A stretch of 64,000 bases of DNA from Leifsonia shinshuensis (GCF_014217625.1 NZ_CP043641.1:3038001-3102000); one strand, 5' to 3'; positions 16,804-24,732 are shown, numbered from the stretch's first letter. Notes: a model not told the origin generated them from the letters alone. Numbers and translations: made by a program.

Positions 16804-17247
16804 TCAGAGGACGGTGTCGATCAGCCGGGCGCTCTGCTCGGTGTGATCGATCTCGCCGTTCGCGCGGTAGGTGGCGCTCGTCTGCGCCCGCACCTCCCGG
16901 ATCTCGGTGATCACCTCGACCATCGCGCGCAGGTGGTCGGTGAAGATCTCGGCCCACATCGCGTTCGGCGCGCCCTCGGCCAGGTCGCGCAGCAGCGCGC
17001 CGGGAGGCAGGCCCCAGGACTCCCCGAGGCTGGAGATGGCGACGGCGGTCGAGAGGCTGGACGTGCCGAGGCGCCCGGTGACGACCTCGATCTCCCGGTT
17101 GGCGTGCGCGAGCCAGCGGGTCATCCCCGCCGTGCGCAGCAGCCGCTCCTCCTCGTACTTGAAGAGCAGCATCTCGAGGAGCTCACGCTGCCGCCAGAGC
17201 TGCGCCGTCAGCTCGTTGGCCTCGTTCGTCGTCATCCGTGGTTCCAT
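16804..17247 (-). CDS. FlgN-like flagellar chaperone, second copy
   Basis: 147 aa (or 143 aa from a second ATG at 17235). Mostly helical. It shares ELxxQLWRQRELLExLLxK, a central AIS/AAS-LG..W.LP segment, and the C-terminal SARLIDTVL with the protein at 20050-20535 (SARARLVDATL), so the two are paralogs. That paralog precedes flgK and is in the FlgN position. FlgN binds the C-termini of hook-filament junction proteins. This copy lies downstream of fliW with a 117-bp gap that may hold its own promoter. Confidence 0.7.
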   Translation of the reverse strand: MEPRMTTNEANELTAQLWRQRELLEMLLFKYEEERLLRTAGMTRWLAHANREIEVVTGRLGTSSLSTAVAISSLGESWGLPPGALLRDLAEGAPNAMWAEIFTDHLRAMVEVITEIREVRAQTSATYRANGEIDHTEQSARLIDTVL

Positions 17248-17364
17248 TCGTGAAGCGCACTTCGGGTGGGCGGGCCCAGGACAGCCCGTGTTGCGTACAC
17301 CATACTGGCCCTCCCGGGGTGAACCGAGAGTGGCGTGTGGTCTTTCTGGCCTGCCGGGCGGCGG

Positions 17365-17721
17365 TCAGGCCGTCCGCAGCAGCGGCACCTGCACCCGGTC
17401 GATGTCGTCCGTCGCGATCACCTGCTCGCCCGTGCGCGAGACCGGGTCGATGAAGATGGGCGCGAGGAGGTTGGCGGTCACTCCGTCGGCGTGCGGCGTC
17501 ACGACGAGGAAGACGCCGGACTCGCGGCTCGCGGGCCGGTCGAGCTCGCCCACGTAGTCCGGCAGGTAGGCAGCCGCGTCGACCAGGAACAGCCGGATCG
17601 CCGGTTGCGCGCTCGCCCGGAGCGTGTAGGTGTCGCGCGCGCCGTCGAGCGGCGCGAAGTCGTACTCGGTGAACGCGCCGAGACCGGCGAGCGGTTCCTG
17701 GAAGGAGATCTGCACTGTCAT
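17365..17721 (-). CDS. fliW: FliW, flagellar assembly factor and CsrA antagonist
   Basis: 118 aa, a little shorter than typical FliW (about 130-150 aa). Core signatures: ISFQEPLAGLGAFTEYDF near the N-terminus and VVTPHADGVTANLLAPIFID, where NLLAPIFI is the family hallmark. FliW binds flagellin or CsrA; free FliW sequesters CsrA and releases flagellin translation. Its ATG overlaps the flgL stop by 4 bp, so it is co-expressed with the hook-filament junction genes; csrA lies 27 kb away at the other end of the island. Confidence 0.92.
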   Translation of the reverse strand: MTVQISFQEPLAGLGAFTEYDFAPLDGARDTYTLRASAQPAIRLFLVDAAAYLPDYVGELDRPASRESGVFLVVTPHADGVTANLLAPIFIDPVSRTGEQVIATDDIDRVQVPLLRTA

Positions 17722-18602
17722 CTGAGGTAGTCCATCAAGGTCGGCTGGATGCTTTTCGCGGTGACGGCCAGGGCGGTCTGGTAGGCGACCTGCTGCGTCT
17801 GCATCTCCAGGATGGCATGCGCGGCGTCCACGTTCTGGATGCCGTTCTGCGAGGTCTGCAGCGTCGTGGCCTGCGTGGTGAGCGCCGAGGTCGCCCCGGT
17901 GAGCTGATTCTGCGCGCTGCCGACGGTCGCCTCCGCGCCCCGGATGTTCGCGGCGACGGCGTCGATCGCGGTCAGCTGGCCGCCGACGTTCCCTCCGCTG
18001 CTCACCGCGCTCGCGATCGAGTCGATCAGCGCGAAGACGGAGGACGAGCCGGAGCCGAGCACCGCCGACCCGTCGACGTCGACCCGGACGGTCGTGTCCG
18101 CGCCGACGCGCCGGTTCACGGACGACCCGGCCGTCCCGTTGAACGAGTAGTCGGCGTTGAACGCGGAGCCGGCGTCGGAGGTGCCGGCGAAGACGCTGCG
18201 GCCCTGGTACTGCGTGTTCGCCAGCGTCAGCAGGGTCTGCTTCAGGGACTGCAGCTGGGTGGCGATGGCCGCACGCGAGGTCGGGGTCTGGGTGGCCGTG
18301 TTGGCGGCCTGCACCGTCAGGTCGCGGACCTGGTTGAGGGTGTCGTTCATCGACGTCAGCGCCGTGCCGGCCGTGGCGAGCCAGGCCGTGCCGTCCCCGG
18401 CGTTGCGCTGGTACTGCGCGTTCTGCGCGAGCTGCCGCTGCAGGTCGAGCAGAGTCGCGGCGCCCGCGGGGTCATCGGACGGTTTGCTGATGGCGAGCCC
18501 GCTGGCGACCTGCTCGTCGAGCTGGTTGAGCCTCTGCGCGCTGAGCTGGAGGTTGCGCTGGGCCGACGCGAGCTGCGTCGACTCGGTGACACGGAATGAC
18601 AT
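17718..18602 (-). CDS. flgL: Flagellar hook-associated protein 3
   Basis: 294 aa. Flagellin-like N-terminus (RVTESTQLASAQRNLQLSAQRLNQLDEQVASG) and C-terminus (ILEMQTQQVAYQTALAVTAKSIQPTLMDYL) flank a short central part. FlgL joins FlgK to the flagellin filament. It lies 7 bp downstream of flgK and overlaps fliW. Confidence 0.93.
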   Translation of the reverse strand: MSFRVTESTQLASAQRNLQLSAQRLNQLDEQVASGLAISKPSDDPAGAATLLDLQRQLAQNAQYQRNAGDGTAWLATAGTALTSMNDTLNQVRDLTVQAANTATQTPTSRAAIATQLQSLKQTLLTLANTQYQGRSVFAGTSDAGSAFNADYSFNGTAGSSVNRRVGADTTVRVDVDGSAVLGSGSSSVFALIDSIASAVSSGGNVGGQLTAIDAVAANIRGAEATVGSAQNQLTGATSALTTQATTLQTSQNGIQNVDAAHAILEMQTQQVAYQTALAVTAKSIQPTLMDYLR

Positions 18603-18609
18603 GTGCGGC

Positions 18610-20040
18610 CTATCCCAATCCGACGAGTCCGGTGTGGTTGATCAGCTGATCGAGGATGGAGTCGAGAGCGGTCATGACGCGCGCCGAGCCCTGGTAGGCG
18701 TGCTGGTACGCGATCAGGTTCATGTTCTCCTCGTCCAGGCTGACCGACTCCTGCGAGGACTGGGCGTTCGCCGCGGCGGCCTGCGCGCTCTGGTCGAGCG
18801 TGGACTGCTGCGTCGCGTTGCTCGTCGCGGTGCCGAGCGCGATGACCCCCGTCGACCAGGCGACGTCGGGTGCGCCGGGGCCGGTGCCGAGCTGGCCGAT
18901 CGCGTCGGCGATGGAGCCGTCCGCCGCGCCCGCGCCCGCCGCGGCGACGGCGACGCCGGAGGGGTCGGTCGCGAGCACGCTCAGACCGAGCGCCGCCGGG
19001 CCGGTCGCCGACATCCCGAAGAACGCCACGTTCGTCGCGCCGTTGGAGGTGGTCCCGGTGACGCTGACGGCGTTCACCTGCTGGGCGAGCGAGGTCGCGA
19101 GGGTGTTGAGCTTCGCCGCGGTCTCCGCGATCGCGCCGCCGTTGCCGTTCGCGGTGGCGGGCGCGAGGAGGGAGAGCACGCCCGCGAGCTTCCCGGAGCT
19201 GAGCGAGACGGGACCGGCGCCGTCGGACCATTCGACAGCGGCCGGGGAGGACGCGGCGCCTTCGAGCGTGGTCGATCCGGTCACGGTCAGCGACCGGGCG
19301 ACCGTGCCCTGCACCAGGTTGGCGCCGCCGATGCTGACGGTCACGGTCTGGTCGGCGTTGTTCACGACAGCCGCGCCGGAGAGCGAGGCGAGCTCGGTCA
19401 GGAGGGTGCTGCGCTGGGTGATGAGCGCGTTGACGTCGCCGCCGGACGCGGCGACCGAGCGGATCTGCCCGTTGAGCTGCGCCACCTTGGCGGCGTCGGA
19501 GTTCACCTGTGCTGCCGTGGTGGTCAGATCCTGCTGGGTCTGCGACCACTGCGACGCGACGGACCGGTAGGCGGTGGCGATCTGGCCGACCAGGGAGCCC
19601 GCCTTGCCGAGGAGGGCGGCGACCGGCGCGGACGCGCCCGGCTGGTTGGAGACGTCCTGCCACGCCGACCAGAACTTCGAGAGCGAGCCGGAGATGGCGT
19701 CGCCGCTCGGCTCGCCGAGGGTCGACTCGAGGGCGCTCAGGGCCGTGGCCTGCACTCCGCTGTAGCCGGCTGCGGCGCCGGCGGACCGGGACTGGGCGTC
19801 CAGCAGGGCCGAGCCGAGCTGGACGACGCCGGCCACGCGCACGCCCTGGCCCGCGGCGGGAGCCTGCGCGAACGGGCCGACCTGGGCGGGGGCGCCGACG
19901 GCCTGGAGGTCGACCTGCTGGCGGACATAGCCGGGAGTGGTCGCGTTGGCGATGTTGTCGCCGGTGACCTCGATGCCGGCCTGGGCGGCGGAGAGGCCGG
20001 AGAAGGCGGTGTTGAGGGAGCCGAGAAGGTTGCCGGACAC
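18610..20040 (-). CDS. flgK: Flagellar hook-associated protein 1
   Basis: 476 aa, GTG start after AGGAG. N-terminus NTAFSGLSAAQAGIEVTGDNIANATTPGY is the rod/hook-family signature; the C-terminal EENMNLIAYQHAYQGSARVMTALD is the matching helix. The middle region carries FlgK-type heptad-rich segments. It builds the junction between hook and filament together with FlgL. Order on this strand: flgN, flgK, flgL, fliW. Confidence 0.94.
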   Translation of the reverse strand: MSGNLLGSLNTAFSGLSAAQAGIEVTGDNIANATTPGYVRQQVDLQAVGAPAQVGPFAQAPAAGQGVRVAGVVQLGSALLDAQSRSAGAAAGYSGVQATALSALESTLGEPSGDAISGSLSKFWSAWQDVSNQPGASAPVAALLGKAGSLVGQIATAYRSVASQWSQTQQDLTTTAAQVNSDAAKVAQLNGQIRSVAASGGDVNALITQRSTLLTELASLSGAAVVNNADQTVTVSIGGANLVQGTVARSLTVTGSTTLEGAASSPAAVEWSDGAGPVSLSSGKLAGVLSLLAPATANGNGGAIAETAAKLNTLATSLAQQVNAVSVTGTTSNGATNVAFFGMSATGPAALGLSVLATDPSGVAVAAAGAGAADGSIADAIGQLGTGPGAPDVAWSTGVIALGTATSNATQQSTLDQSAQAAAANAQSSQESVSLDEENMNLIAYQHAYQGSARVMTALDSILDQLINHTGLVGLG

Positions 20041-20049
20041 GGTCGTCTC

Positions 20050-20535
20050 CTACAGGGTCGCGTCGACGAGGCGGGCACGTGCCGAAGGCAGGTCCGTGGT
20101 CCCGTCGGAGGTGTAGACCGACGCGCCGTCCGAGACGGCGTCGAAGGTGTCCTGGGCGGCGCGGAGCGCGTTGCGCAGCAGGCGGTCGTTGCCTGCGCGC
20201 ACGGTCCGGATCTCCCGGGTCAGGGTCACGAGGGCCTCCAGGTGGGCCGCGAAGATGCCCTGCCAGGCACCCTCGGGAGCGCCGGCCGCGAGCTCGCGCA
20301 GCCGGGTGTCGGCGGGCAGGCTCCACTCGATCGCGAGCGCGGACGCCGCGACGCTCATCGAGAGGGTGGCGGTCCGCAGTCGCTCGATCACGACCTCCGC
20401 CTCGCGGGTGGCGTGCGGCACCCAGCGGGCCTTGCCGGAGGCGAGAAGCAACTGCTCGACCTCGAATTTGTAGAGCAGCAGCTCCAGGAGCTCTCTCTGA
20501 CGCCAGAGCTCGTTCGACAGTTCGTTGGCGCCCAC
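20050..20535 (-). CDS. flgN: FlgN-like export chaperone
   Basis: 161 aa, GTG start; no other in-frame start lies upstream before a stop. A helical protein opening with NELSNELWRQRELLELLLYKFE, typical of FlgN-family chaperones that hold FlgK and FlgL before secretion. It is the first gene after the leftward sigma-28-type promoter and lies 9 bp from flgK. A paralog is at 16804-17247. Confidence 0.78.
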   Translation of the reverse strand: MGANELSNELWRQRELLELLLYKFEVEQLLLASGKARWVPHATREAEVVIERLRTATLSMSVAASALAIEWSLPADTRLRELAAGAPEGAWQGIFAAHLEALVTLTREIRTVRAGNDRLLRNALRAAQDTFDAVSDGASVYTSDGTTDLPSARARLVDATL

Positions 20536-20601
20536 CGCGCTCTCACGCTCCCATCAGCCATCCATAGCAAAGGGCACACACGTTGTCTGCCGTACCTTCC
20601 G

Positions 20602-20630
20602 CTATCGGCAGGAACGGGGCGCTTGTAAGC
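20602..20630 (-). promoter_or_regulatory. FliA-type promoter for flgN-flgK-flgL-fliW
   Basis: On the minus strand, GCTTAC (20630-20625), exactly 15 bp, then GCCGATAG (20609-20602). It lies 67 bp upstream of the flgN start. It has the same two boxes and spacing as three other promoters in the island (20665, 23879, 33753). Confidence 0.85.
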
Positions 20631-20664
20631 ATTTCGGGGGACACCGAAGTTCTTTCGACCGCGT

Positions 20665-20693
20665 GCTTACATCGGCGGCCGACCTGCCGATAG
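20665..20693 (+). promoter_or_regulatory. FliA-type promoter for fliC
   Basis: GCTTAC (20665-20670), 15 bp, GCCGATAG (20686-20693), 61 bp ahead of the flagellin ATG. GCCGATA is the established -10 of sigma-28/sigma-D promoters; the four bases TAAC or TTAC before N15 take the place of their TAAA. It faces the minus-strand promoter 35 bp to the left. Confidence 0.88.
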
Positions 20694-20703
20694 GTCCATT
20701 CGT

Positions 20704-20744
20704 CGGCCCACGGATGGACCGGCTCAGCACACTCTCACGGAGGA
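20704..20744 (+). promoter_or_regulatory. Two CsrA-type sites in the fliC leader
   Basis: Site 1: a small hairpin (20704-20709 with 20716-20721, one C-A mismatch) presents ACGGAT in a six-base loop (20710-20715). Site 2: ACGGAGGA (20737-20744) contains the ANGGA core inside the Shine-Dalgarno sequence, ten bases before the ATG. This is the arrangement known for B. subtilis hag, where CsrA bound at both sites blocks ribosome entry. Prediction from sequence only. Confidence 0.68.
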
Positions 20745-20753
20745 TCGAACATC

Positions 20754-21605
20754 ATGGCTATGACCATCAACACCAACCTGAGCGCTCTCTCGGTCACGAA
20801 CTCGCTCAACCTCAACCAGGCCGCTCTGCAGAGCAGCATGAACAAGCTGTCGTCGGGCTCGCAGCTCAACACCGCTGCCGACAACCCGGCCGGCCTCGCG
20901 ATCTCGCAGGGCCTGCAGGCGCAGATCGGCGGCCTCAACCAGGCCGCGCAGAACACCGCCAGCGGCATCAACCTGATCCAGACCGCCTCCGGCGCGCTGT
21001 CCCAGGTGTCCAACATCCTGCAGACGCTCAACAGCCTCGCCGTCCAGGCCGCGAACGACACGAACAACACCGCGTCGCGCACGGACATCCAGACGCAGGT
21101 CACCGCGCTCACCGCCCAGCTCACCTCGATCGGCACGTCCACGAACTTCAACGGGGTCAACCTGCTCGACGGCTCGGCCACCGGCGCCAAGGCGCTGAAC
21201 TTCCAGACCGGCGCCAACGCGACGGACAGCGTCACCCTCGACCTCGGCACCGCCAGCGTGACCGCGCTGACGAAGACCGGCGGCGCACTCGACCCGGCGA
21301 CGCTCAAGTTCGACACCGCGGCCAACGCTCAGGCGTCGATCACCGCCATCCAGGGCGCGATCCAGACCGTGTCGACCGCGCAGGCGACCCTCGGCGCGAC
21401 CCAGAACGTGCTGACGGCGACCGCGCAGAACATCGCGGTCAACTCGCAGAACCTGACCGCCGCCAACTCGCAGATCGCGGACACCGACATGGCGTCCGAG
21501 ATGGCGAAGTACAGCAAGGAGAACGTGCTCATGCAGGCCGGCACCGCGATGCTCTCGCAGGCCAACCAGCAGAGCCAGCTCATCCTCAAGCTGCTCCAGG
21601 GCTGA
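20754..21605 (+). CDS. fliC: Flagellin
   Basis: 283 aa, a compact flagellin. D0/D1 N-terminus INTNLSALSVTNSLNLNQAAL, NTAADNPAGLAISQGLQAQI; C-terminus QVAM-type helix ending ANQQSQLILKLLQG. Only a short central domain (about residues 150-200) separates them, so the filament surface domain is reduced. The protein has no Cys, as usual. ATG at 20754 after GGAGGA. Single-gene unit: promoter upstream, strong hairpin after the stop. It is likely under CsrA control with FliW relief. Confidence 0.97.
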   Translation: MAMTINTNLSALSVTNSLNLNQAALQSSMNKLSSGSQLNTAADNPAGLAISQGLQAQIGGLNQAAQNTASGINLIQTASGALSQVSNILQTLNSLAVQAANDTNNTASRTDIQTQVTALTAQLTSIGTSTNFNGVNLLDGSATGAKALNFQTGANATDSVTLDLGTASVTALTKTGGALDPATLKFDTAANAQASITAIQGAIQTVSTAQATLGATQNVLTATAQNIAVNSQNLTAANSQIADTDMASEMAKYSKENVLMQAGTAMLSQANQQSQLILKLLQG

Positions 21606-21615
21606 CGCCCTCAGG

Positions 21616-21650
21616 CGGGCGGCGACTGATTCGGGTTCAGTCGCCGCCCG
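21616..21650 (+). terminator. Strong hairpin between fliC and fliD
   Basis: A perfect 14-bp stem, CGGGCGGCGACTGA (21616-21629) with TCAGTCGCCGCCCG (21637-21650), and a 7-nt loop. No T-run follows. It probably limits transcription from fliC into fliD or protects the 3' end of abundant flagellin mRNA, since fliD has no separate sigma-28 box. Confidence 0.8.
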
Positions 21651-21668
21651 CTCCCCTGCAACCTGAAC

Positions 21669-21680
21669 ACGGATCGGAGG
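21669..21680 (+). promoter_or_regulatory. CsrA-type site at the fliD Shine-Dalgarno
   Basis: ACGGATC (21669-21675) is immediately followed by GGAGG (21676-21680), six bases before the fliD ATG. The same ACGGATC heptamer forms the loops of both hairpins in the flgB leader. CsrA bound here would cover the ribosome-binding site. A flanking stem is not obvious. Confidence 0.5.
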
Positions 21681-21686
21681 ATTCGG

Positions 21687-23132
21687 ATGAGCTCAGTAGG
21701 AACGATCTCGCTGCCCTCCCTCACCGTGGGCAGCAATGGTCAGGTCTCGGTCTCGAACCTGGTCAACAACCTCGACCCGACGGCCATCGTCAACGCGCTG
21801 ATGACCGCGGAGGCCATCCCGCAGACCCAGCTCCAGGCGAAGGTCAAGACGGAGCAGACCGCCCTGTCGGCCTTCCAGAATCTGAACGCGACCCTTCAGG
21901 CGCTCCAGACCAGCGCAGCGGGGGCCGCGGCCACGAACGGCCTCAACCTGCTCACCGTCTCGAGCAGCGACTCGTCGGTCACCGCGTCGGCGACCACTTC
22001 GGCGTCGCCGACGTCCTTCTCGCTGCAGGTCGACCAGATCGCGCAGGCGCAGGTGTCCGTCACCGGCGCCATGACGACGTGGCCCGACGCGGGCGGCGCC
22101 ATCACGATCGTGGACTCGACCGGCACGGCGCATGGCATCACGGCCGCGTCCTCCAGCATCTCGGACGTGGTCGCCGCGATCAACGCCGCCGGGGTCGGCG
22201 TCACCGCCGCGCAGGTGGCCTCGGGCACAGACGCCTCGGGCAACCCGCAGTACCGGCTTCAGCTCACCTCCACGCAGACCGGCGCCGCCGCGGCGTTCCA
22301 GGTCTACGCCGGGACCAGCGCCGCCTACACGGCGGGCACCGCCACGAACCTCCTCACCCAGCCCGGAGCGGCCACCGTCACCGCCGCGCAGGACGCGCAG
22401 GTCACCCTCTGGCCGGGCACGGCGGCAGCGCAGACCGTCTCCTCGGCCACCGACACCTTCGCGGATCTCGTCCAGGGCGTCGCCGTGACCGTCACGAAGC
22501 CGACCACCACCCCGGTGACGTTGACCTCGAAGATGGACAGCACGAGCATCGCCTCGACCGCGTCCTCCCTGATCTCGGGCGTGAACACCCTGCTCTCCTA
22601 CATCTCGCAGCAGTCGGCTGTCTCCACGACCCAGAACACCGACGGGTCGAGCACGACGACCACCGGCACGTTCACGGGCAGCCTCCTGATCCAGGAGGTC
22701 TACCGGGGCCTGCAGTCGGCGGTCTCCGCCCCGGTCGGCCCCGGCGGGACGATCTCGCCCGCCACGTACGGGATCGCGATCCAGTCCGACGGCTCGATCA
22801 AGTTCGACAGCGCGAAGTTCCAGGCCGCGCTCGCGAGCGACCCGTCCGGCACCATCGCCGCCGTGCAGACCATCGCCTCGCGCGTGCAGGCGGCCAGCGC
22901 CACGGCCTCCGACCCGGTGACCGGCACGGTGACCGCGTCCATCTCGTCGCAGCAGACCCAGATCTCCAACGACCAGTCTTCGGTGAGCAACTGGACGACG
23001 ATGCTCGCGGCCAAGCGCAAGCTGCTGACGGCGCAGTACACGGCCCTCGTCACGACGCTGGGCCAGCTCCAGAACGAGCAGAACTACTTGACCCAGCAGA
23101 TCAACGCGATGAACCCGTCGTCGAACAACTGA
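21687..23132 (+). CDS. fliD: Flagellar filament cap protein
   Basis: 481 aa. FliD N-terminal domain (VSNLVNNLDPTAIVNALMTAE) and C-terminal domain (KLLTAQYTALVTTLGQLQNEQNYLTQQINAM) are present. It caps the filament and folds incoming flagellin. Starts 81 bp after fliC, followed 34 bp later by its export chaperone partner fliS. Confidence 0.93.
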   Translation: MSSVGTISLPSLTVGSNGQVSVSNLVNNLDPTAIVNALMTAEAIPQTQLQAKVKTEQTALSAFQNLNATLQALQTSAAGAAATNGLNLLTVSSSDSSVTASATTSASPTSFSLQVDQIAQAQVSVTGAMTTWPDAGGAITIVDSTGTAHGITAASSSISDVVAAINAAGVGVTAAQVASGTDASGNPQYRLQLTSTQTGAAAAFQVYAGTSAAYTAGTATNLLTQPGAATVTAAQDAQVTLWPGTAAAQTVSSATDTFADLVQGVAVTVTKPTTTPVTLTSKMDSTSIASTASSLISGVNTLLSYISQQSAVSTTQNTDGSSTTTTGTFTGSLLIQEVYRGLQSAVSAPVGPGGTISPATYGIAIQSDGSIKFDSAKFQAALASDPSGTIAAVQTIASRVQAASATASDPVTGTVTASISSQQTQISNDQSSVSNWTTMLAAKRKLLTAQYTALVTTLGQLQNEQNYLTQQINAMNPSSNN

Positions 23133-23166
23133 CGCCGGACTCTCCCCAGAAAGCTCGAGGATCGAC

Positions 23167-23595
23167 ATGCCTACAGCGGCACAGACCTACCGCGACAACG
23201 CCATCCTCTCCGCGTCGCCGTCGCGCCTGCTCACCATGCTGTACGACCGGCTGCTGCTCGACCTGAACACGGCGAAGGACGCGCTCGACGCCGGCGACCT
23301 CGCTGTCGCCGACTACCGGCTCACCCACGCGGTCGACATCCTCAGCGCGCTGGCGGGCTCGCTGCGCCTGGACGTCTGGAACGCGGCCGAGAGCCTTCTC
23401 GGCCTGTACATCTACGTGTCGAACGCGCTGATCCACTGCCGGGTGACCCGGGATGTCACGCTGGTCATCGAGGCCGTGGCGCTGCTGGAACCGCTCCGCC
23501 AGGCCTGGCACCAGGCCGCGGACTCCCTGTCGGCGGGGACCTCGTGGGAGGTCGACGCCGCGGACGACAACAGCGAGGTCGTGGCGATTGCCTGA
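23167..23595 (+). CDS. fliS: Flagellin export chaperone
   Basis: 142 aa. AAQTYRDNAILSASPSRLLTMLYDRLLLDLNTAKDAL is split over the characteristic FliS helices 1 and 2 (YRxxxILSASPxxLLxMLYD). FliS wraps the disordered C-terminus of flagellin to prevent early polymerisation and takes part in the FliW-CsrA feedback by competing for flagellin. Its stop overlaps the next gene by 8 bp. Confidence 0.95.
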   Translation: MPTAAQTYRDNAILSASPSRLLTMLYDRLLLDLNTAKDALDAGDLAVADYRLTHAVDILSALAGSLRLDVWNAAESLLGLYIYVSNALIHCRVTRDVTLVIEAVALLEPLRQAWHQAADSLSAGTSWEVDAADDNSEVVAIA

Positions 23596-23875
23596 CGACG
23601 GCGGGTGGGCGGAGGCGCTCGACGCACTCGAGGCGCGCGCGGCGCAGGCGGCGGGGCCGGAGGCCCTCGAGCCATGGCGCCCGGACGCGCCCCTCCCCGC
23701 ACTGCCGGCGGCGCTCGCCGAGCGTGCGCGCGAGGTGCAGGCCGCGCAGCAGCGCGCGATCGACGGGCTGCGCGATCAGCAGGAGCGGATCCGCGCCGAG
23801 CTGGAGTCGCTCGGCACCGTCCAGACGCCGCGCACGGACGCAGAACCTCCGGTCTACCTCGATCTGATCGGCTAG
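23588..23875 (+). CDS. Small FliT-like protein downstream of fliS
   Basis: 95 aa from a TTG at 23588 that overlaps the fliS stop; no ATG or GTG alternative in this frame fits. Composition is Ala/Glu/Arg-rich with a predicted helical core (LPALPAALAERAREVQAAQQRAIDGLRDQQERI...). It lies where FliT (the chaperone for FliD) is found in other flagellar operons. Sequence similarity to FliT cannot be shown by eye, so the name rests on size, helical content and position. Confidence 0.55.
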   Translation: MPDDGGWAEALDALEARAAQAAGPEALEPWRPDAPLPALPAALAERAREVQAAQQRAIDGLRDQQERIRAELESLGTVQTPRTDAEPPVYLDLIG

Positions 23876-23878
23876 GAC

Positions 23879-23907
23879 GCTAACGGCCCCGCCGATCCTG
23901 CCGATAG
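23879..23907 (+). promoter_or_regulatory. FliA-type promoter for the flgB operon
   Basis: GCTAAC (23879-23884), 15 bp, GCCGATAG (23900-23907), 80 bp upstream of flgB. It probably drives the long unit flgB-flgC-fliE-fliF-fliG-fliH-fliI-fliJ-p60-fliK-flgD-flgE. In enterobacteria basal-body genes are not sigma-28 controlled, so this points to a one-tier hierarchy. Confidence 0.85.
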
Positions 23908-23914
23908 GCCACTA

Positions 23915-23951
23915 CGAGCACGGATCGCTCGCCGCGGGCCACGGATCGGCC
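23915..23951 (+). promoter_or_regulatory. Tandem CsrA-type hairpins in the flgB leader
   Basis: Hairpin 1: CGAGC-ACGGATC-GCTCG (23915-23931), a perfect 5-bp stem. Hairpin 2: GGCC-ACGGATC-GGCC (23937-23951), a perfect 4-bp stem. Both expose the same heptamer with the ANGGA core in the loop, the structure CsrA prefers. They lie just downstream of the predicted transcription start of the basal-body operon. Confidence 0.68.
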
Positions 23952-23986
23952 TCCTCCTGGGAATACCACGATTCATGAGGTGAGCC

Positions 23987-24337
23987 TTGCTCGATTCCGT
24001 GACGATGAACGCGATGCACTCCGCCCTCGACGGCTATGCCGCGGCGCAGACCGCGATCTCGAACAACATCGCGAACATCAATACGCCCGGCTACCACGCC
24101 CAAGTCGTCGACTTCGCGTCCGCCCTGGAGAAGTCGGTGGCGGCCCACAGCGGCCAGCTGCCCGCCTCCGCCATCGCGGCGACGACGAGCATGGACCCGA
24201 CCCGGCTGAACGGCAACAACGTCTCGCTCGAGCAGGAGACCCTCGCCGAGGTCACCAACGGCCTGAAGTTCCAGGCGGCCTCGCAGGCGATGTCCCAGCA
24301 GTTCAGTGAGCTCCGCGCCGCTGCGACGGTGAACTGA
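23987..24337 (+). CDS. flgB: Flagellar proximal rod protein
   Basis: 116 aa from TTG 23987, preceded by GAGGTGAG; no in-frame ATG precedes it. AAQTAISNNIANINTPGYHA is the rod-family N-terminal motif. FlgB forms the first rod segment above FliE. Followed at 2 bp by flgC. It is slightly short for FlgB (about 130 aa). Confidence 0.92.
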   Translation: MLDSVTMNAMHSALDGYAAAQTAISNNIANINTPGYHAQVVDFASALEKSVAAHSGQLPASAIAATTSMDPTRLNGNNVSLEQETLAEVTNGLKFQAASQAMSQQFSELRAAATVN

Positions 24338-24339
24338 CC

Positions 24340-24732
24340 ATGAGCTACGACGCCATCGGCATCTCCGGCACGGGCATGACCCTCAACCAGACGTGGCTGG
24401 ACTCGATCAGCGACAACCTCGCGAACATCAACGACACCACCTCCCCCACCAACCCCGCCTTCCAGGAGCGCTTCGTGCAGGCGCAGGCGAACCCCGGCAT
24501 GAACGGCGTCTCGATCGGCGGCGTGGTCTACGGATCGTCCGCGGGACAGCTCGTCTACTCCCCCGGCGACCCGAACGCGGACTCGCAGGGCTACGTCAAG
24601 AAGACCACCATCGACATGGCCAGCCAGATGACCGACCTGATCGAGGCGCAGCGCGCGTACCAGGCGAACTCGAACGCGGTGAACGCCGCCAAGGACATGT
24701 ACCAGTCGGCCCTCCAGATCGGAGCCAAGTGA
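24340..24732 (+). CDS. flgC: Flagellar proximal rod protein
   Basis: 130 aa. N-terminal GTGMTLNQTWLDSISDNLANIN and C-terminal MTDLIEAQRAYQANSNAVNAAKD... are the paired rod-protein helices. YVKKTTIDMASQMTDL is typical FlgC. Stop overlaps the fliE ATG. Confidence 0.94.
   Translation: MSYDAIGISGTGMTLNQTWLDSISDNLANINDTTSPTNPAFQERFVQAQANPGMNGVSIGGVVYGSSAGQLVYSPGDPNADSQGYVKKTTIDMASQMTDLIEAQRAYQANSNAVNAAKDMYQSALQIGAK

Noticed and set aside
20693..20720. GGTCCAT/ATGGACC stem in the fliC leader
   Set aside because: The left arm lies at or before the predicted transcription start; the smaller 20704-20721 hairpin is the one expected in the mRNA.
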